Source: Marchantia polymorpha subsp. ruderalis (lineage: Eukaryota > Streptophyta > Marchantiopsida > Marchantiales > Marchantiaceae). Taken from it: a DNA stretch of 64,000 nucleotides. The stretch is taken from positions 10,428,501-10,492,500 of the forward strand of contig AP031351.1 in the NCBI GenBank assembly GCA_037833965.1. The letters are read 5' to 3'. Position 1 is the stretch's first letter, and each line of letters begins with the position of its first letter. Position numbers and translations under genes: made by a program. This document shows positions 1-12,315 of this stretch, one piece after another. A model generated the notes under the pieces. It saw nothing but the letters and a program-made list of their open reading frames with translations. It was not told the origin of the DNA and ran no database searches.

Positions 1-1942
1 CGACTGCGAATTATATTGTTTAGAAGTATATGTCGTGTACATTCTTTTTCCATTCAGAAGTTTCTGTTCTGTTTCCTTTTATTTGTGGGGTCAATTTGGA
101 GGCTGTCCTCTTGCGGACAAATTTTTTCTTCTGATTGTAAACCAGACAACAACATTTGGACCTTTTTGGTCGACGACCGTGCCCTCGTTTTTGAGGCAAG
201 GCCGATCCAAGATGTTTGTCAGTTCTTTGAAAAATGCACCGTGGAGTTTTCTCTAGTCTCGAAATGGTGTCTGTCCACACTCACCTTTCCTCAATGAACT
301 TTCCCAGCTTGTGATTCTATGCGGTTCACAAGTGTATTTTTCAAGTGTTCAGGGTTTTAACATGTAGATTATATCTTTCCTCAGGAAGCGGAAAGTGCCA
401 TTTCCGAGATGACCGGTGAGTGAAATTCCAAGTTCCGATAATCTTTAGGAGTTTATCTCCATACCTGCTGAAATTCAAAATGTCGTTGGTTCATAGGAAT
501 GTCTGGAGAGTTAAATGAGTAAATTGACTTTCGGACTAAGTTTTGTGTGCTTTGTTGAAAAGGAAAATGGCTTGGAAGCAGACCCATTCGTTGCAATTGG
601 GCAATTAAAACCAATATGGGTTCAGCAACTGAAGATAGCAACAATTCAAATGGAACTGTCATTGGTGGTGGTGTGGACCCGGCCATGTTGTCTTCTCCCC
701 AACCTGTTCAAAAGCAAGGTAAGTGAACGTTGTATTAATTTGTGTGAATTAGCTATCTTCACAGACTGATGACTAGTTTCAATGGTCCTGTGGCTGGATG
801 TAGTGATCATAGTTTACTGTATTGTTTAGTTCTATCAGGCCCGGAAGATGTCTTGCAATCTCTAGTTCTGATCTGGATCTCTGTATGTACCTCAGAGGTG
901 CACCAACAAGATGAACAACATCAGGAGGAGTCACAGGGCGATGCCCCTGAGAACAATCCTCAGTACACTACAGTGTATGTTGGAAATTTAGCTCACGAGG
1001 TAAGCAATGATCATCGAAGATTCTTTGGATTTTTTTAATTTTATCTAGTGAATACATACACAGATCTTGGAATACACATGGAATGTTAAAATTTTTGGTA
1101 TGTCCATGACACTCATGGTTGCCGTGAGATCAGTAGAGAATTAGATAGGATGTTCAAGAAAGGAATGGAAAAGTAAGAATCATGTGCACTTCAGGTAACT
1201 CAAGCTGAACTGCACCGTCAATTTCATTCATTGCAAGCCGGCATTATTGAAGATGTACGCGTTCAAAGGGACAAAGGTTTTGGGTTTGTAAGATACCGCT
1301 CCCATGAAGAGGCCGCTTACGCTATCCAAGCAGCTAACGGAAGGGTCATATGTGGCAAGTCTGTGAAAGTAAGTTCAGTATTTTTTTTGTTTGGGCCTAG
1401 AAATGAAAAGATGTTTGTTGCAAGGATAATGTTAGAATTCTGTTTGTTCCTGTATTTGGTCTTAATCTTTTGACTGGTTAGCCAAGTTGTCCGTAGAGAA
1501 ATGTCATCCTTTTATCGTTGTAGCCGTCCTCTGGAATTGTCGAACATCCGATTGATTCGTCTCCATTATCGCATGGCTGCTGGCTAACTGTGTAACTTCA
1601 ACTGGACAGTGTTCATGGGGAAGCAAACCAACGCCTCCTGGCACATCCTCCTCACCCCTTCCCCCACCTCCTCCAATGGGACCGTTTCAAGGAGTGATTG
1701 CCCAAACGGGTATGAATCAGGGTTATACTACTGCTGATTTATTGACCTATCAGCGACAATTGGGAATGGCCCAAGCTGGACCAGGTCGGGCGCTGCTTCC
1801 ACTCCCTCACCAACAAGGGTTAGGGCTGGGTTTAGCTCAGGCTCCTTTGGGTGCCACTGCGAATCGTGCCGTGTATGATGGCTTTCAAGCAAGTGCTGCC
1901 CTACAGGCAGGGCAGATGGCGCAGCAACGCATGTATTACTGA
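1..1942 (+). CDS. UBP1: Oligouridylate-binding protein UBP1 (TIA-1-like), 3' half of gene
   Basis: Triple-RRM RNA-binding protein of the plant UBP1/TIA-1 family. Family members bind U-rich RNA in nucleus and cytoplasm and act in pre-mRNA splicing, mRNA stability and stress granules. Visible coding exons are 385-415, 563-718, 896-999, 1195-1368 and 1610-1942, all with GT-AG borders and compatible phases, giving about 265 C-terminal residues. The first two exons encode the end of RRM2 ([11 protein letters not shown], then [14 protein letters not shown]). A linker follows, then RRM3 with RNP2 VYVGNL and RNP1 KGFGFVRY and the family motif [11 protein letters not shown]. The tail is rich in Gln, Ala and Gly and ends QQRMYY. 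Bases 1-384 are read as intron, and RRM1 and most of RRM2 lie upstream of the window. A U-rich 3' UTR follows the stop. The family call is secure; paralog (UBP1a/b/c) is not determined. Confidence 0.93.
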
Positions 1943-4900
1943 AGGAACATCAGCTTAGCACTTGTAGACTTCAACGATGGGTTTTTTTGGGTTTCTTCGT
2001 GACGTATCCATCTTACTAAATTACCATATTTTCAGAAAATAAGTGTAGCAGGTAGTGTCAATCACCCTTTGTCCATGAAAGTCCTGGTAAATCAGGTCAA
2101 ATTTTAGCATCCGGGGAACCTGAGTCATAGAAAAAGGCCTTTAGATCTCACATCTGATATCATAGAGAATCGAAACAGTTAGTTACCCGGGAAATTCATG
2201 GTGGTCGTGATCATGGTCATGTGAGGGTTGTATGAAAGTGGTGCTGTCATTCCTTTCAACAGGTAGTTAAGTTTTGTCTTTGATAGGTCGTGTCCCTTGC
2301 AATCACATCTTAGGTCAGTGTTCCTGTACGGGGAATGCCCAAGCACGGCTCTCAATAGGGTAGAGTGGCTACTCAAGATCGGGGTCTTGACTGCAGCAGG
2401 CATTTGGGAAAAGCTGGAGCTTGCCCAATGAATAGCAATAGCAAGGGAACAACGGTGTAAAAAGGATACAATGTTTCTTTTATTTCTGGCGAAAAGGTAC
2501 TATCTTTCAATCATGAACAAACGTGCTCAGTAAAGGGGCGTTCAGAATTTTGTAGTCTACAATCTGATGTGGCTTGCATGAACCTCGTCATTCTTGCTTC
2601 TCAACTGTTGGCAAACATATTTTGATACTGATTGTGAGCAAATACAATTTGAGTTATGAGGCTTGGAGTGAAGTCAATCTAAACGGAACAACTCAATGGC
2701 CACTGTATCGACCCAGTAACTGAAGACTTGTAATTGTGCCCGAAGGCTCGCCTCAGAGGGCGTACTGAAAGCTGGCTGACCCTAGGACAGGAAAATTCAT
2801 AGGGTCAACCAGCTTTTAATCACTCTAGATGTGAGAATGGCATGTATATTGGCTGTCACACTATCACAAACTATCCGAAACTATGAGAATCACTGCATCA
2901 ACCTTACCTCTTCTGTCGCACAGGTCCTTCAGTCAAACACGAAACTTTCTCCCATTTGACCATAAGAACGAATTAGAGACCCTCAGATGGATCTTAAGTA
3001 TTTCCTGCTGAACGAGTCGGCCCAGATAACATCCACCAGTAGTACATCTAACAAAGGTTGCAAAGGGTCTAAAAGAGTCCTGAGATTTGTGGCCCAATGC
3101 AAGACGAGTATGTTGTTAAGAAAAGGGCCTTAGTGCGTCATGTGTAACTGGTCGAGGACTTGTGTGGAGAAAGACTATTGGTGGTTTTGCAGTGGCTTCG
3201 TATTCCCTGAACAATTTTGAGATTTTTTAAATTCTTTCTACAGTTTTCTAATACTTTGAAAGACATACTTTCGCACATCCAGTCTAGATAAAGTCTTTAA
3301 GATTGAATTTCACTTGAACTGATAGTAGACAGTGTAGGATATGCTGCTGGCAGAAAAAGAATGTGGCGAGAGGCCAACAATAAGTGTACAGCATTGAGAT
3401 GGAAAAGTACTTGAGGTTGACAACAAATATTTAATACTTATTCGAGAAATTGAATGACTTTTATTATCAATTAAATGACAATGAAAAGTATTGGAGTGAA
3501 TTTGAAAATGCCGAATCCTCAAATTCACTCGAATATTTTTACTGGATTTTTAGTGTCGTCGATATCATTTGTAACAAATTTTCCAGTTCGTGAGGATTTA
3601 AGTTCTTGCAACCCAAGTTGCCAGTTGTACAAAAGATCACGTTGATTAGCTTTTGTTCATGTATTGAGAGGAGTTGTTTTAAACAATAATAACCCCATGT
3701 TACGGTGATATTCATATGACATAAAAAATCGGAAAACTTGGGCTTAAGAATCTCTAACAATATGTTTTGAATCTCATTTTTAACCATGGTATGTTATTTC
3801 CAAACCATGGCATAGTTTTAGTTACTTTTATCTCCCAAATTAGATTTCCTCCGCTTGAGAATGTATGAAGATGGAAAACTCTTCTTCTAAATAAATCTTC
3901 CACTTATCTGCGGTTGGGTACTCATACAATACATTGATATTTATTGTAGTAGATGATATCAACATATGGTGGAAGTATGAGGAAACATAAATCAGAGCAA
4001 ATGTTTCGACAAACAAATAGAGTTCAATCAAACAAAGTTGAGAGATATTTTGACATCAGATTGTCGAATCCTGCAAAAAGATTAAATTGCTAACAGTCAT
4101 ACATTTGTATATGTATCAAACCATTTTGGTATTACGGTCCGCTACATATATATTGAGATTTGACCATGAGAGATAGATTATGAAGATTTGTCCTTGTTAT
4201 TCTGAATGGATTATACTCTAACCCAAAATTCAATGTAATCAAGGAAAGATTGTTAAGCTTTGAAATTAATTATCAAATTTATTAAGTCTTTCAACAATTC
4301 AAGTTTGTTTTGTACTTCAACCTCTTGCTGTTCTAATTATACATATATGAAAAAATCCATCACTTCATTATAGAAAATCAAAGTTGGAATTTCTGCTCGC
4401 ATTTACATCAATTTGCTAGCTTTGTTTTCTTTCAAAGCAAAACTAGAAGAAAGTGAATTTCGAGCCATATATAATTTTTCAAATTACATTATGAGAATTT
4501 TAACAAGAAAAAATGAATATTGATGCTTGATTCTAAATCAAGATTTCATACTATCACTTCTATTCATTATTTATTGATTCTTTTTATGTGTTTTAAAATT
4601 TTTTTATGATTGAAACATATTCATAAATTTATTTATCTTACATCATTAAAAACATAAATAAAAAAATAAAATTATTTCATGGATGATTTCTTTAAAATAA
4701 GTAAAGATTGATATGTTGGCTGATGGATGAAACCAAAGAATTAACATGACCCAGTTACCTGTGACAAATCAAAATAGTCGATGTAGCTTACATTGCAGTT
4801 GAGACAAAAGTACTTGGTGCCGGTTCTGAGAAAGTCGGATGAACTCAACGTAGTACGAGAGTACTACGGTAGAAGAGCGGGTGCGGGCGCGGGCGAGGGT

Positions 4901-4960
4901 GCGAGGAGCTCATTCTGAGAGCCCCTCGAGGGCAGCGACCCAGTTTTAGGTCGCGCGGAG
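1943..4960. other. Intergenic: UBP1 3' flank and AT-rich spacer
   Basis: About 3 kb between the UBP1 stop and the RPL17 promoter. The first few hundred bases are probably UBP1 3' UTR. Composition falls from mixed (to about 3.2 kb) to strongly AT-rich (about 3.5-4.75 kb). Short ORFs on the minus strand at 3310-4031 have no recognisable domain and look like chance. No RNA gene or element recognised. Confidence 0.6.
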
Positions 4961-4972
4961 CTAACCCTAAGT

Positions 4973-4980
4973 CTCTCTTT
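4973..4980 (+). promoter_or_regulatory. Telo-box AACCCTAA of the RPL17 promoter
   Basis: AACCCTAA lies about 45 bases upstream of the preferred RPL17 start codon, followed by a pyrimidine-rich stretch (CTCTCTTT) that is a plausible transcription start region. Telo-boxes near the transcription start are a known feature of plant ribosomal-protein and translation genes. Position and sequence are seen; function is inferred. Confidence 0.7.
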
Positions 4981-5021
4981 GAACGTCCTCTTCTGCGGCG
5001 TGTGTCTGTGCGGAAGCAACC

Positions 5022-6178
5022 ATGGTATGTAGAGTCTGACCTCCATTCACTCCTCCTTTCTCTTTCCCGTTCCCCCCTGGAACCCCATCTCTTCGCCGAG
5101 TCCTCTCTCACGAACAATTAGCCGTGATGGTATGATCCTGAGTCCTAGTTTCTGTCGTTCATCGTGGTCCGTTTGGCATCTCTCGTTGCATTGTTGAATT
5201 GCGAAATAGATGGTATCTGATCTCACTGAAACTAAATGAATTTGATCAATGATCGTTCTCTGTTCTGTGACGCAACTGAAGAGCTTGCCGGATTCGTTAG
5301 GGTTTCTGTGGTGTCTCATCAATCGATGGAGTTCAGTGCGAGAAATCGATGTGGATGGAATTAGGGCTTTGGCAGGGTGTCTGATGCGATTTGTGTACCT
5401 TGTATAGGTGAAGTATGCACGTGAACCCGATAATCCCACGAAGTCATGCAAGGCCCGAGGGTCTGACTTGCGAGTGCACTTCAAGGTATAGTGCCCTTTT
5501 TCTGCAATCACTGAATCTGTTGAACTGTCCCACTTCTGGAGTATCGTTCTCACGAAGATCTGTCTCCTCGATCAGAACACTCGCGAAACAGCACAGGCCA
5601 TCAAGAAGCTAGAACTTACCAAGGCGAAGAGGTATCTTGAGGATGTGCTTGCACACAAGCAGGCTATTCCCTTCCGTAGATTTTGCGGAGGAGTAGGACG
5701 TACCGCGCAAGCAAAGTCCCGCCACTCCAACGGACAGGGAAGATGGCCAGTGAAGTCAGCCACATTCTTGTTGGATCTTCTCAAGAATGCCGAAAGCAAT
5801 GCGGAGGTGAAGGGTTTGGACGTGGACACTCTCATCATCTCTCACATTCAGGTTAACAAGGCTCAGAAGCAGAGAAGACGCACATACCGTGCCCACGGTC
5901 GTATCAATCGTAAGTTCTCAACCACACCAGCTCCAAAACAGTAGGGCACGCACGTAGATTATCAAGCTGTTTTGAAATTGATCTCACATCAACCTCGTTT
6001 TACATTGAAATAGGTAATGACTGTTGTACTTTTGTTCGCAGCCTACATGTCATCGCCTTGTCACATTGAGTTGACACTCTCCGAGAAGGAGGTGCCCGTG
6101 AAGAAAGAGGCCGAGACAGAGATTGCACCCAGAAGCAGGAAAGCTCAAGCCCGCCTCCGAAGTGGAACCTCATCTTAG
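5022..6178 (+). CDS. RPL17: 60S ribosomal protein L17 (uL22)
   Basis: Cytosolic large-subunit protein of the uL22 family, which lines the peptide exit tunnel. Four coding exons: 5022-5024 (the ATG alone), 5408-5485, 5576-5909 and 6042-6178, giving 183 residues, the usual length for plant L17. Hallmarks are [19 protein letters not shown] at the start, [20 protein letters not shown] in the middle, then [18 protein letters not shown] and [16 protein letters not shown] near the end, with a basic tail. The initiator codon is cut from the rest of the frame by the first intron. I chose ATG 5022 because its context is ACCATGG and the donor GTATGT is consensus. A second ATG followed at once by GT, at 5127-5129, would give the same protein. 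The intron between the start and 5408 probably carries regulatory sequence. Telo-box upstream fits co-regulation with other ribosomal genes. Confidence 0.95.
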
Positions 6179-7816
6179 AGTAATTCATAGGGAACGTTTC
6201 TAGTACACCCTTGCTAGATTTTGCCACATTTGATAGCGTTGGGTTGATACTTCGGCTTCTCTTTATAATTCAACAAATTATGAAAATCAACTGAGTTTTG
6301 ACTGGACCCTACGCGTTCTGTTAATCATTCAAACGAATTCCAACCTAACTGCATCAATTGTTATTTTATCGTATTCTCGCGAACTATATGAATCAACTTG
6401 TGGTTTGCTGATCTACCTTCGAAGCGTCGGGTCTGAGCTCTTGTTGCAGTAGACATCTCTACCTTTTTTGAACGGTGAGAAGCCGGTTGCTTGTTATCGA
6501 AAATCGAGGTCTGTGGAACGTCTTCCCGAGTCTACGGTGCGAGGAGACTCTTCCAGTCTAGTAAATCAGTATTTACATTAGCGTGTTCGGGGAGAAGTAT
6601 TAAGTCTCTCAAAAACTTGAAAGAGGTTTTCTAGGAGAACGTGGATGGGTATGATACTTAAGCTACTCCTACTGTTATGGGCACATTTGTTTAAATTGAT
6701 ACGCAGTTCTTGAGATCTGTAACACATGTGTCTACTTTGGAGTAGGGACGCATGCCGAATCGGCATCAACATTAGTTTCGGACACATTGTTTATCTTCAA
6801 TTATGGTAATTTGTAAGGAAGTCTCGTTGCCTCAATTTCGCATGCTTTGTGAATCACAGAGAAACTGGAAGAAACGCAGTCAAATCAAAGTCGTTAGAAT
6901 AGAAAATTTCAAAACTGTGGCAGATTAGTAACTCACATATCGGGAGAGATAAGTAAGATAGAGGCGAAGAAGATAGTGTATTTCAAGATAATGAAAGTGG
7001 AAGTTGATTTAAATCGATAATTTATTAATCTATGGAGAAAATGGCCTTGTGATATGGAAAGTGTCTAATACACTGGACGAATGTTTCGTTGATATTAAAA
7101 AATGCTTGCAAGAAAACATTTAAAAAAAGGCATAATTGCGAAAAGAAAAAAATATGTACATTGCGCAATGAAAACAACTAAAAAAAAAAAACTCTATTGG
7201 AAGATTATGTAAGGACAATAAAATGCACGATAATATCGCAATATAGTCAATCATGTACAATAACGACATTTAACTTAACTGCGATGTAATAACGTTGACA
7301 TATCTTTCATCTCAACATCATTGTATACTTAACCTATCAAGTCATCATTACGTTGGAAAATTCTTTATCAAATTACACTCACGAAAAGGACCTTCTCTTC
7401 CTTAACATACAATTGGCTCATCAGCGTACATATAATTAAGTTTCCTTGTGTAACAACAAAAAACGACCGTAAATACCTTCACAATCCGAATAAAGACGAA
7501 AATTGTACATAATTCTTACCGATCTGGATATAATAATTGTCAAATACCTTCCCAGACTCGTCCATCTATGTCGCATCTCAATAGAATAAATCCATCTACA
7601 CGTCTCGTCTCCAAATCTATACGAAACAAAGAAACTTCCCTTTCCGTGAAACCGTTACATATCATTGTGCGCAATACCTATCTGCATATTCTGTGGCAAA
7701 ATTTTATTCGTCTCCAAAATATTTCCATTCCGGGCAACTTTTATACATCTTGTTACGAAATGACTATCTAAGTGACATACTATTGAACATAAAAGAATGT
7801 GTCGCGGATCTATGGG
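6179..7816. other. Intergenic between the convergent RPL17 and BPG2 genes
   Basis: RPL17 (+) and BPG2 (-) end facing each other. The 1.6 kb between their stops holds both 3' UTRs and an AT-rich middle (about 6.8-7.5 kb) with A-rich runs. No gene or element recognised. Confidence 0.6.
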
Positions 7817-10800
7817 CTAGTAATGAACGGTAGGTCTAGCGGCTAATTCTTCATCATCCAGTTCCTCATATTCATACCAACTCTTTCCAGATTTGCCTAA
7901 TGGTAAGGAGGGCCTTACAAATACTTCTACTGCCTTGGGTGTGTGAAGGACCAGCTCAATCGCATCCTCCGACAACTCATCATCATCTTCACTTACTTCT
8001 GCATCTATGTCTACGATATCCAAATTACTCCTATCATTGTCATCATCTTCTACTCTCTCCTCACTTTCGTCTTCTTCATCAGGAAAGCTATTTCCTATGG
8101 TGATCCATCCCAGACCAGAAATTGCGATATCTCCTGCAGGGTGTCTGCAAGACAAGACAACAGTCCAACGTGAGTTTAAAAGCGCTTCACGTCATGTCTT
8201 CCATTTAATTTACGTGCCGTTCGTGATAACAGTTCCATTCCAAACAGTACAAAAACTTACTTTGTTCCCTGTTTTAAGTCGAAGATTATGTCCTGCACCT
8301 TGCCAAGACCACCCCAGCTCTCAACTTTGCTGGCTGTCGGCGGAGTTAAAGTTCTACCGAGATTCTCCTGCACAATGCAAAAAATGTTTCAGTCCATGAA
8401 ACACTTAGTTCTTGGGATGTGAAGTCTAGGTGGAGTAAAATGGATCACATGAGAAACCTGAAGGATATTCAGTAAACAAAGAAAACTAGTATTTCCAACC
8501 TCATAATAAACGTCAGCCTCCTCCGTCGGGCACCTCAGTATCCTGATTGCACTTGGGCCAAAAAACGTCAGTTTGAGATTCGCTGGTGCCTGCATCAACC
8601 AATTAAGTATCAGATTTGTTGCGTCGAGCACAAGCAATGAAAAAGAAAGATGAGAATGAGAAAGCATGAGAAAGAAGTATGAAATTGAAAACGGAATTGA
8701 ATCATTTTCCAAGACAGACAATCTTGCGGACGCTCTGGAGAAGTTATCAAGGATTACCTTCACAATATCAATCCTGACGACACCACCCCAAAACAAAGAG
8801 GTGCCTGATAGGTTACCCTCTGTCCACATTCCGTCATCCAGTTCGTCCCATTCCTCGTCATTGTCTAACGGTAATGAATCTTCCGCCCATTTATTAGCAC
8901 CCATCTTGTCCTTCAGAAAGTTATCAACAAATCCTTCATCAAAAAGATGAGAGTCCTCTTCGGGCTCCATCTCCAATGCTTCTTCCTCAGGTCCTTTGGG
9001 TCCAATGACATACCCTCGTAGCCGCCTCCGTGGGGCCAACAGAGCAACATCCTTTGGATCCACAACTGCTGCCATTCGATGATGGAGGTGAACTCCGGGA
9101 GTATCGAACAGTTTCTGTGATACAATTGGATAATTAAATGAGATTGTATCAGACAGCAACTGTCAAGCAAAACGGCCGACAGTGCACCTAAAGCACATGA
9201 CCATAATTAATGACGAAGGATTTAAACTAAAATCTCTGACTAACAAATCTACTTTTCAAAGCATTACTTAACTGCTTTGAGGAATAAAATAGAACAAGTG
9301 TTGAAAGATACGTATAAGAGATAAAACACGGAGCGAAAATTTTCTGGAATCTGACTTGAAGAATGAATGAAGAAGGTTCATATTTCAATCACTTGAAAAT
9401 CAAAGAACAAGTTGAAATAGGCTTCACAGCGGCAGATGTTGAACTTGGCATAAGGTTCATGGTCTGAGAGGCAATACCCCACCACCCGAAAAAGCTTCAA
9501 ACTCGATGGCTCCCAGCGTAGTCCCAGGCATTGCTGATTGAATAGGCTTGTGGCGCAATGCAGCGGCGGCTACCGGATCCCTTTTAGACATGTCCTCTGT
9601 TGATGAACAATCTTTCAGAAATACCCATACATGTGAGACCAAAATTAGCAGACAATAAATGTTCTATCCGACTGAATATGTGTTTCAGTAGACTTACGTA
9701 GTAACGCTGTGACGAAAGCTGACTTCCCAACATTAGCTGATCCCTGCACCAAAGGAGCATAATCGAAACAAATAAGTGACAACTCTCATCATGGTGGTCT
9801 TTAGGCAGGTCCTTACTCAGCTGAGATTAGAAGACCATAAGCCAATGTAACAATAACAGAGGGTAACTACATCCAACATCAAACACCAACATAAACTTTG
9901 TCATAATAAGTAAAAAGAGATGACACAACAAGAAAACAAATTCATCGTTCTCGTCAATTGGATTATCAACAAAGCTTAAGCAAAATGGAGCAAATCAAGG
10001 AGGGAAGTATATACCAAAACGTAGACATCCCGACCCTGAACACAAGACATACAGATAAAGCCTCAATAAAATGAACCAGCACAATGTACTTCACCAGTCA
10101 ACAGATAATAAAATACGAGCTCGTACATTGGCTGTTCGGCTAATAAGAAAGTTCACGTAGAAGCTACAGCATTTTATTGAAGCTAAAGAGAAGAAGATAG
10201 AGTTCATGTTAGAAGATTCCTGGACGAGGCTAAGTGTATATTTATCTTGAGTATGAACAAACCAATCTTTGACGCGTAATATCTGCCGCCACTCGAGAAA
10301 TTCCAGTCTTGGCCTTGGAGCTGGTTAAATGGATGCTGATGACACTGCAAAAGGGTAAACGCTACAAAGCTCAGCACCATTTGGAAACTATTACTCATAG
10401 CAGTATAAAGTCAGCGTACTTTCTTCGAAATTTACACTGAAGATAAGTTCAAACAGTATATTAACTCCAACAGTCCTTGAGTACAATGAAAATCACACAA
10501 CTAGTTGTGGACATGACACCACAAGAATTACCCACTTGAGCTTCTTGCGAAGAGTTGCTTCTTGAAGCCAATCGCTCACAGCAGCCATATCTGTTCCTTC
10601 GGTTAGAAGATCACACTGTAACAACATTGTCAGCGCAAATGCTGAAATACACCTTCTACTCTACACTTCCTTAGAAGACGGATTCTAAACAATGTAAAAC
10701 TTACATTTAAGGATTCCTCATCTAAGACAACAACGAGACATGTTTGAGGTCAATTACCTTGGTCAGGACCAATATGATCGGATTGGCCCCTACAAGATCC

Positions 10801-12315
10801 CGGACTCGTGTTAAAAAACTTCCATTGAAATCTACGATGTCCACCTGCAAATACGAGTTAGAATGAAAACTGGAAAAGTTAGAGATGAAAGAAGCGCATG
10901 TTGGTGGAATTGGAGCCGTACTTCGAAGAGCATATAAAATATGCGATGCGACAGGAAGCGGTAATTCGAATGATAACAGTCTTGTAGTGGAGACAAATTA
11001 TGAAATTTCCCACCAGTTTCACTATCAAGGCCTTTTGGTGGCGAAGATGTGACAACTGCGAACGCAACTCCTCAGCCAGGACGAAGCCTTTCCCATCTCC
11101 ATAACCTCCAAGTCCCCCCACTGCCGGTATCATGTGACCTTGGCTCAGAAGCCTGCACCTGCCGCAAAGTACAGTCTTCAGCTGATGATGCTTCTTTTTC
11201 TGCTTTGCAAGATCAATGAGCAACAACAGATTCACAACACTTCAGATCTGCCAGAATTTTTCTTGTTTGTTCACTTTTTGGTAACCTGGCTAAACCTCAA
11301 CCCGATAATGGTTCAAATGTTCTGAAGTTACAAAGATCCTCTCAATCGAGCCTTGGCTGTGCTCATGAATGGTAAGAGCCTGATTTTCATAGATCACAGT
11401 CAACATGAAGCGAATTCAGAAACTTCTAACATCGGCTTCAGTTATGAATGTCTGAGGTGCAGATATATACATAAAATGAAGACTACAAAATGCAGCCAAA
11501 TTTTCTCTTGAAATGACCTTGCAAATCAAAAGAAGTATGTCAACAGCTGCAATTCCAGACTTTTCTTAACAAATGAATAATTTATTAAGGGCAGCCAGAC
11601 TTACCACTTCAAATGTCTGAGGTGGAATGTATCCGGGAGATTCTGATTCTCGTGTTTGGAGTATAGAGCCGCAACCATAACAAGAAGGTTGGTTGTGATT
11701 CAGCTTGTTCACCACGGGGATGTCCTTCTTCTTCTTCTTTTTCTTACTCAGCTCCTCAGATTCATCCTTCTTACTACCTTTCAACAACGGCCCTTCTTTC
11801 TTCCTGTTTGCCTTTGCTGAATCTCTAAAGCTTTCATCAGTTTCCGAATTACTCTTCAGGATCTTCTCGTCCTGTACCCTCATTGCATTTCTCAAGAATC
11901 TCTCACCAGGACCTTCTACAACTGGCGCTACGTCTCTTCCGGGAACGAAAATTTCATCCCTCTCGGCTTGCTGAGGGTCTCCACTGGATTCCGAGGCTCC
12001 CCAGCCTTCACCTGGGCTCGGCCTTGAACCTGACTTCTTCCACGGTTTCTGCCTTTCGGAGATGTCGACATTAGAATCCCTGGAATAATTGCACCGACCT
12101 GAAGCAAACCCCTTATTGCCAAATTCCAAACGCTTCAAGCTCACGACACTCAGCGGTCCATCCCCTATGAACACAGGAGCACGACAATTCGTCCGCCGCT
12201 GGCAAGCGCTGCGAGCGAAATTTCCTCCGGAAAATCCTTTCCTCCCTATAGCAACGAGAGACCAATCGCGCTCGAGCGGCAGGCATGACGACCACCCAAC
12301 CCCTTGCATCGCCAT
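7817..12315 (-). CDS. BPG2: Chloroplast YqeH-type circularly permuted GTPase BPG2
   Basis: Plastid GTPase related to bacterial YqeH. Arabidopsis BPG2 is needed for plastid rRNA processing and ribosome assembly and was found through brassinosteroid signalling. Twelve coding exons join in frame (minus, 5' to 3'): 12315-11605, 11202-11014, 10844-10758, 10615-10536, 10344-10263, 10035-10015, 9743-9698, 9611-9478, 9114-8758, 8589-8500, 8367-8261, 8144-7817, giving 743 residues. The N-terminus is Ser/Arg/Gly-rich like a transit peptide. A zinc site is formed by CYGCG (about residue 219) and CGRC (exon 2). The GTPase motifs come in permuted order: G4-like TKCDLL (about 328), G5-like LTSSK, P-loop GSANVGKS (391-398), then DTPG (454-457). 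The C-terminus keeps VHTP-like and LPLGKSGKSWYEYEEL blocks. An acidic insert after RLRGYVIGPKG (exon 9) and an acidic stretch in the last exon seem longer than in Arabidopsis, which is about 660 residues. Exon 2 could begin at 11199 instead. Confidence 0.95.

Noticed and set aside
16-297. ORFs at the left edge of the window
   Set aside because: They lie in what reads as a UBP1 intron before the acceptor at 384; no RRM motif is present in any frame.
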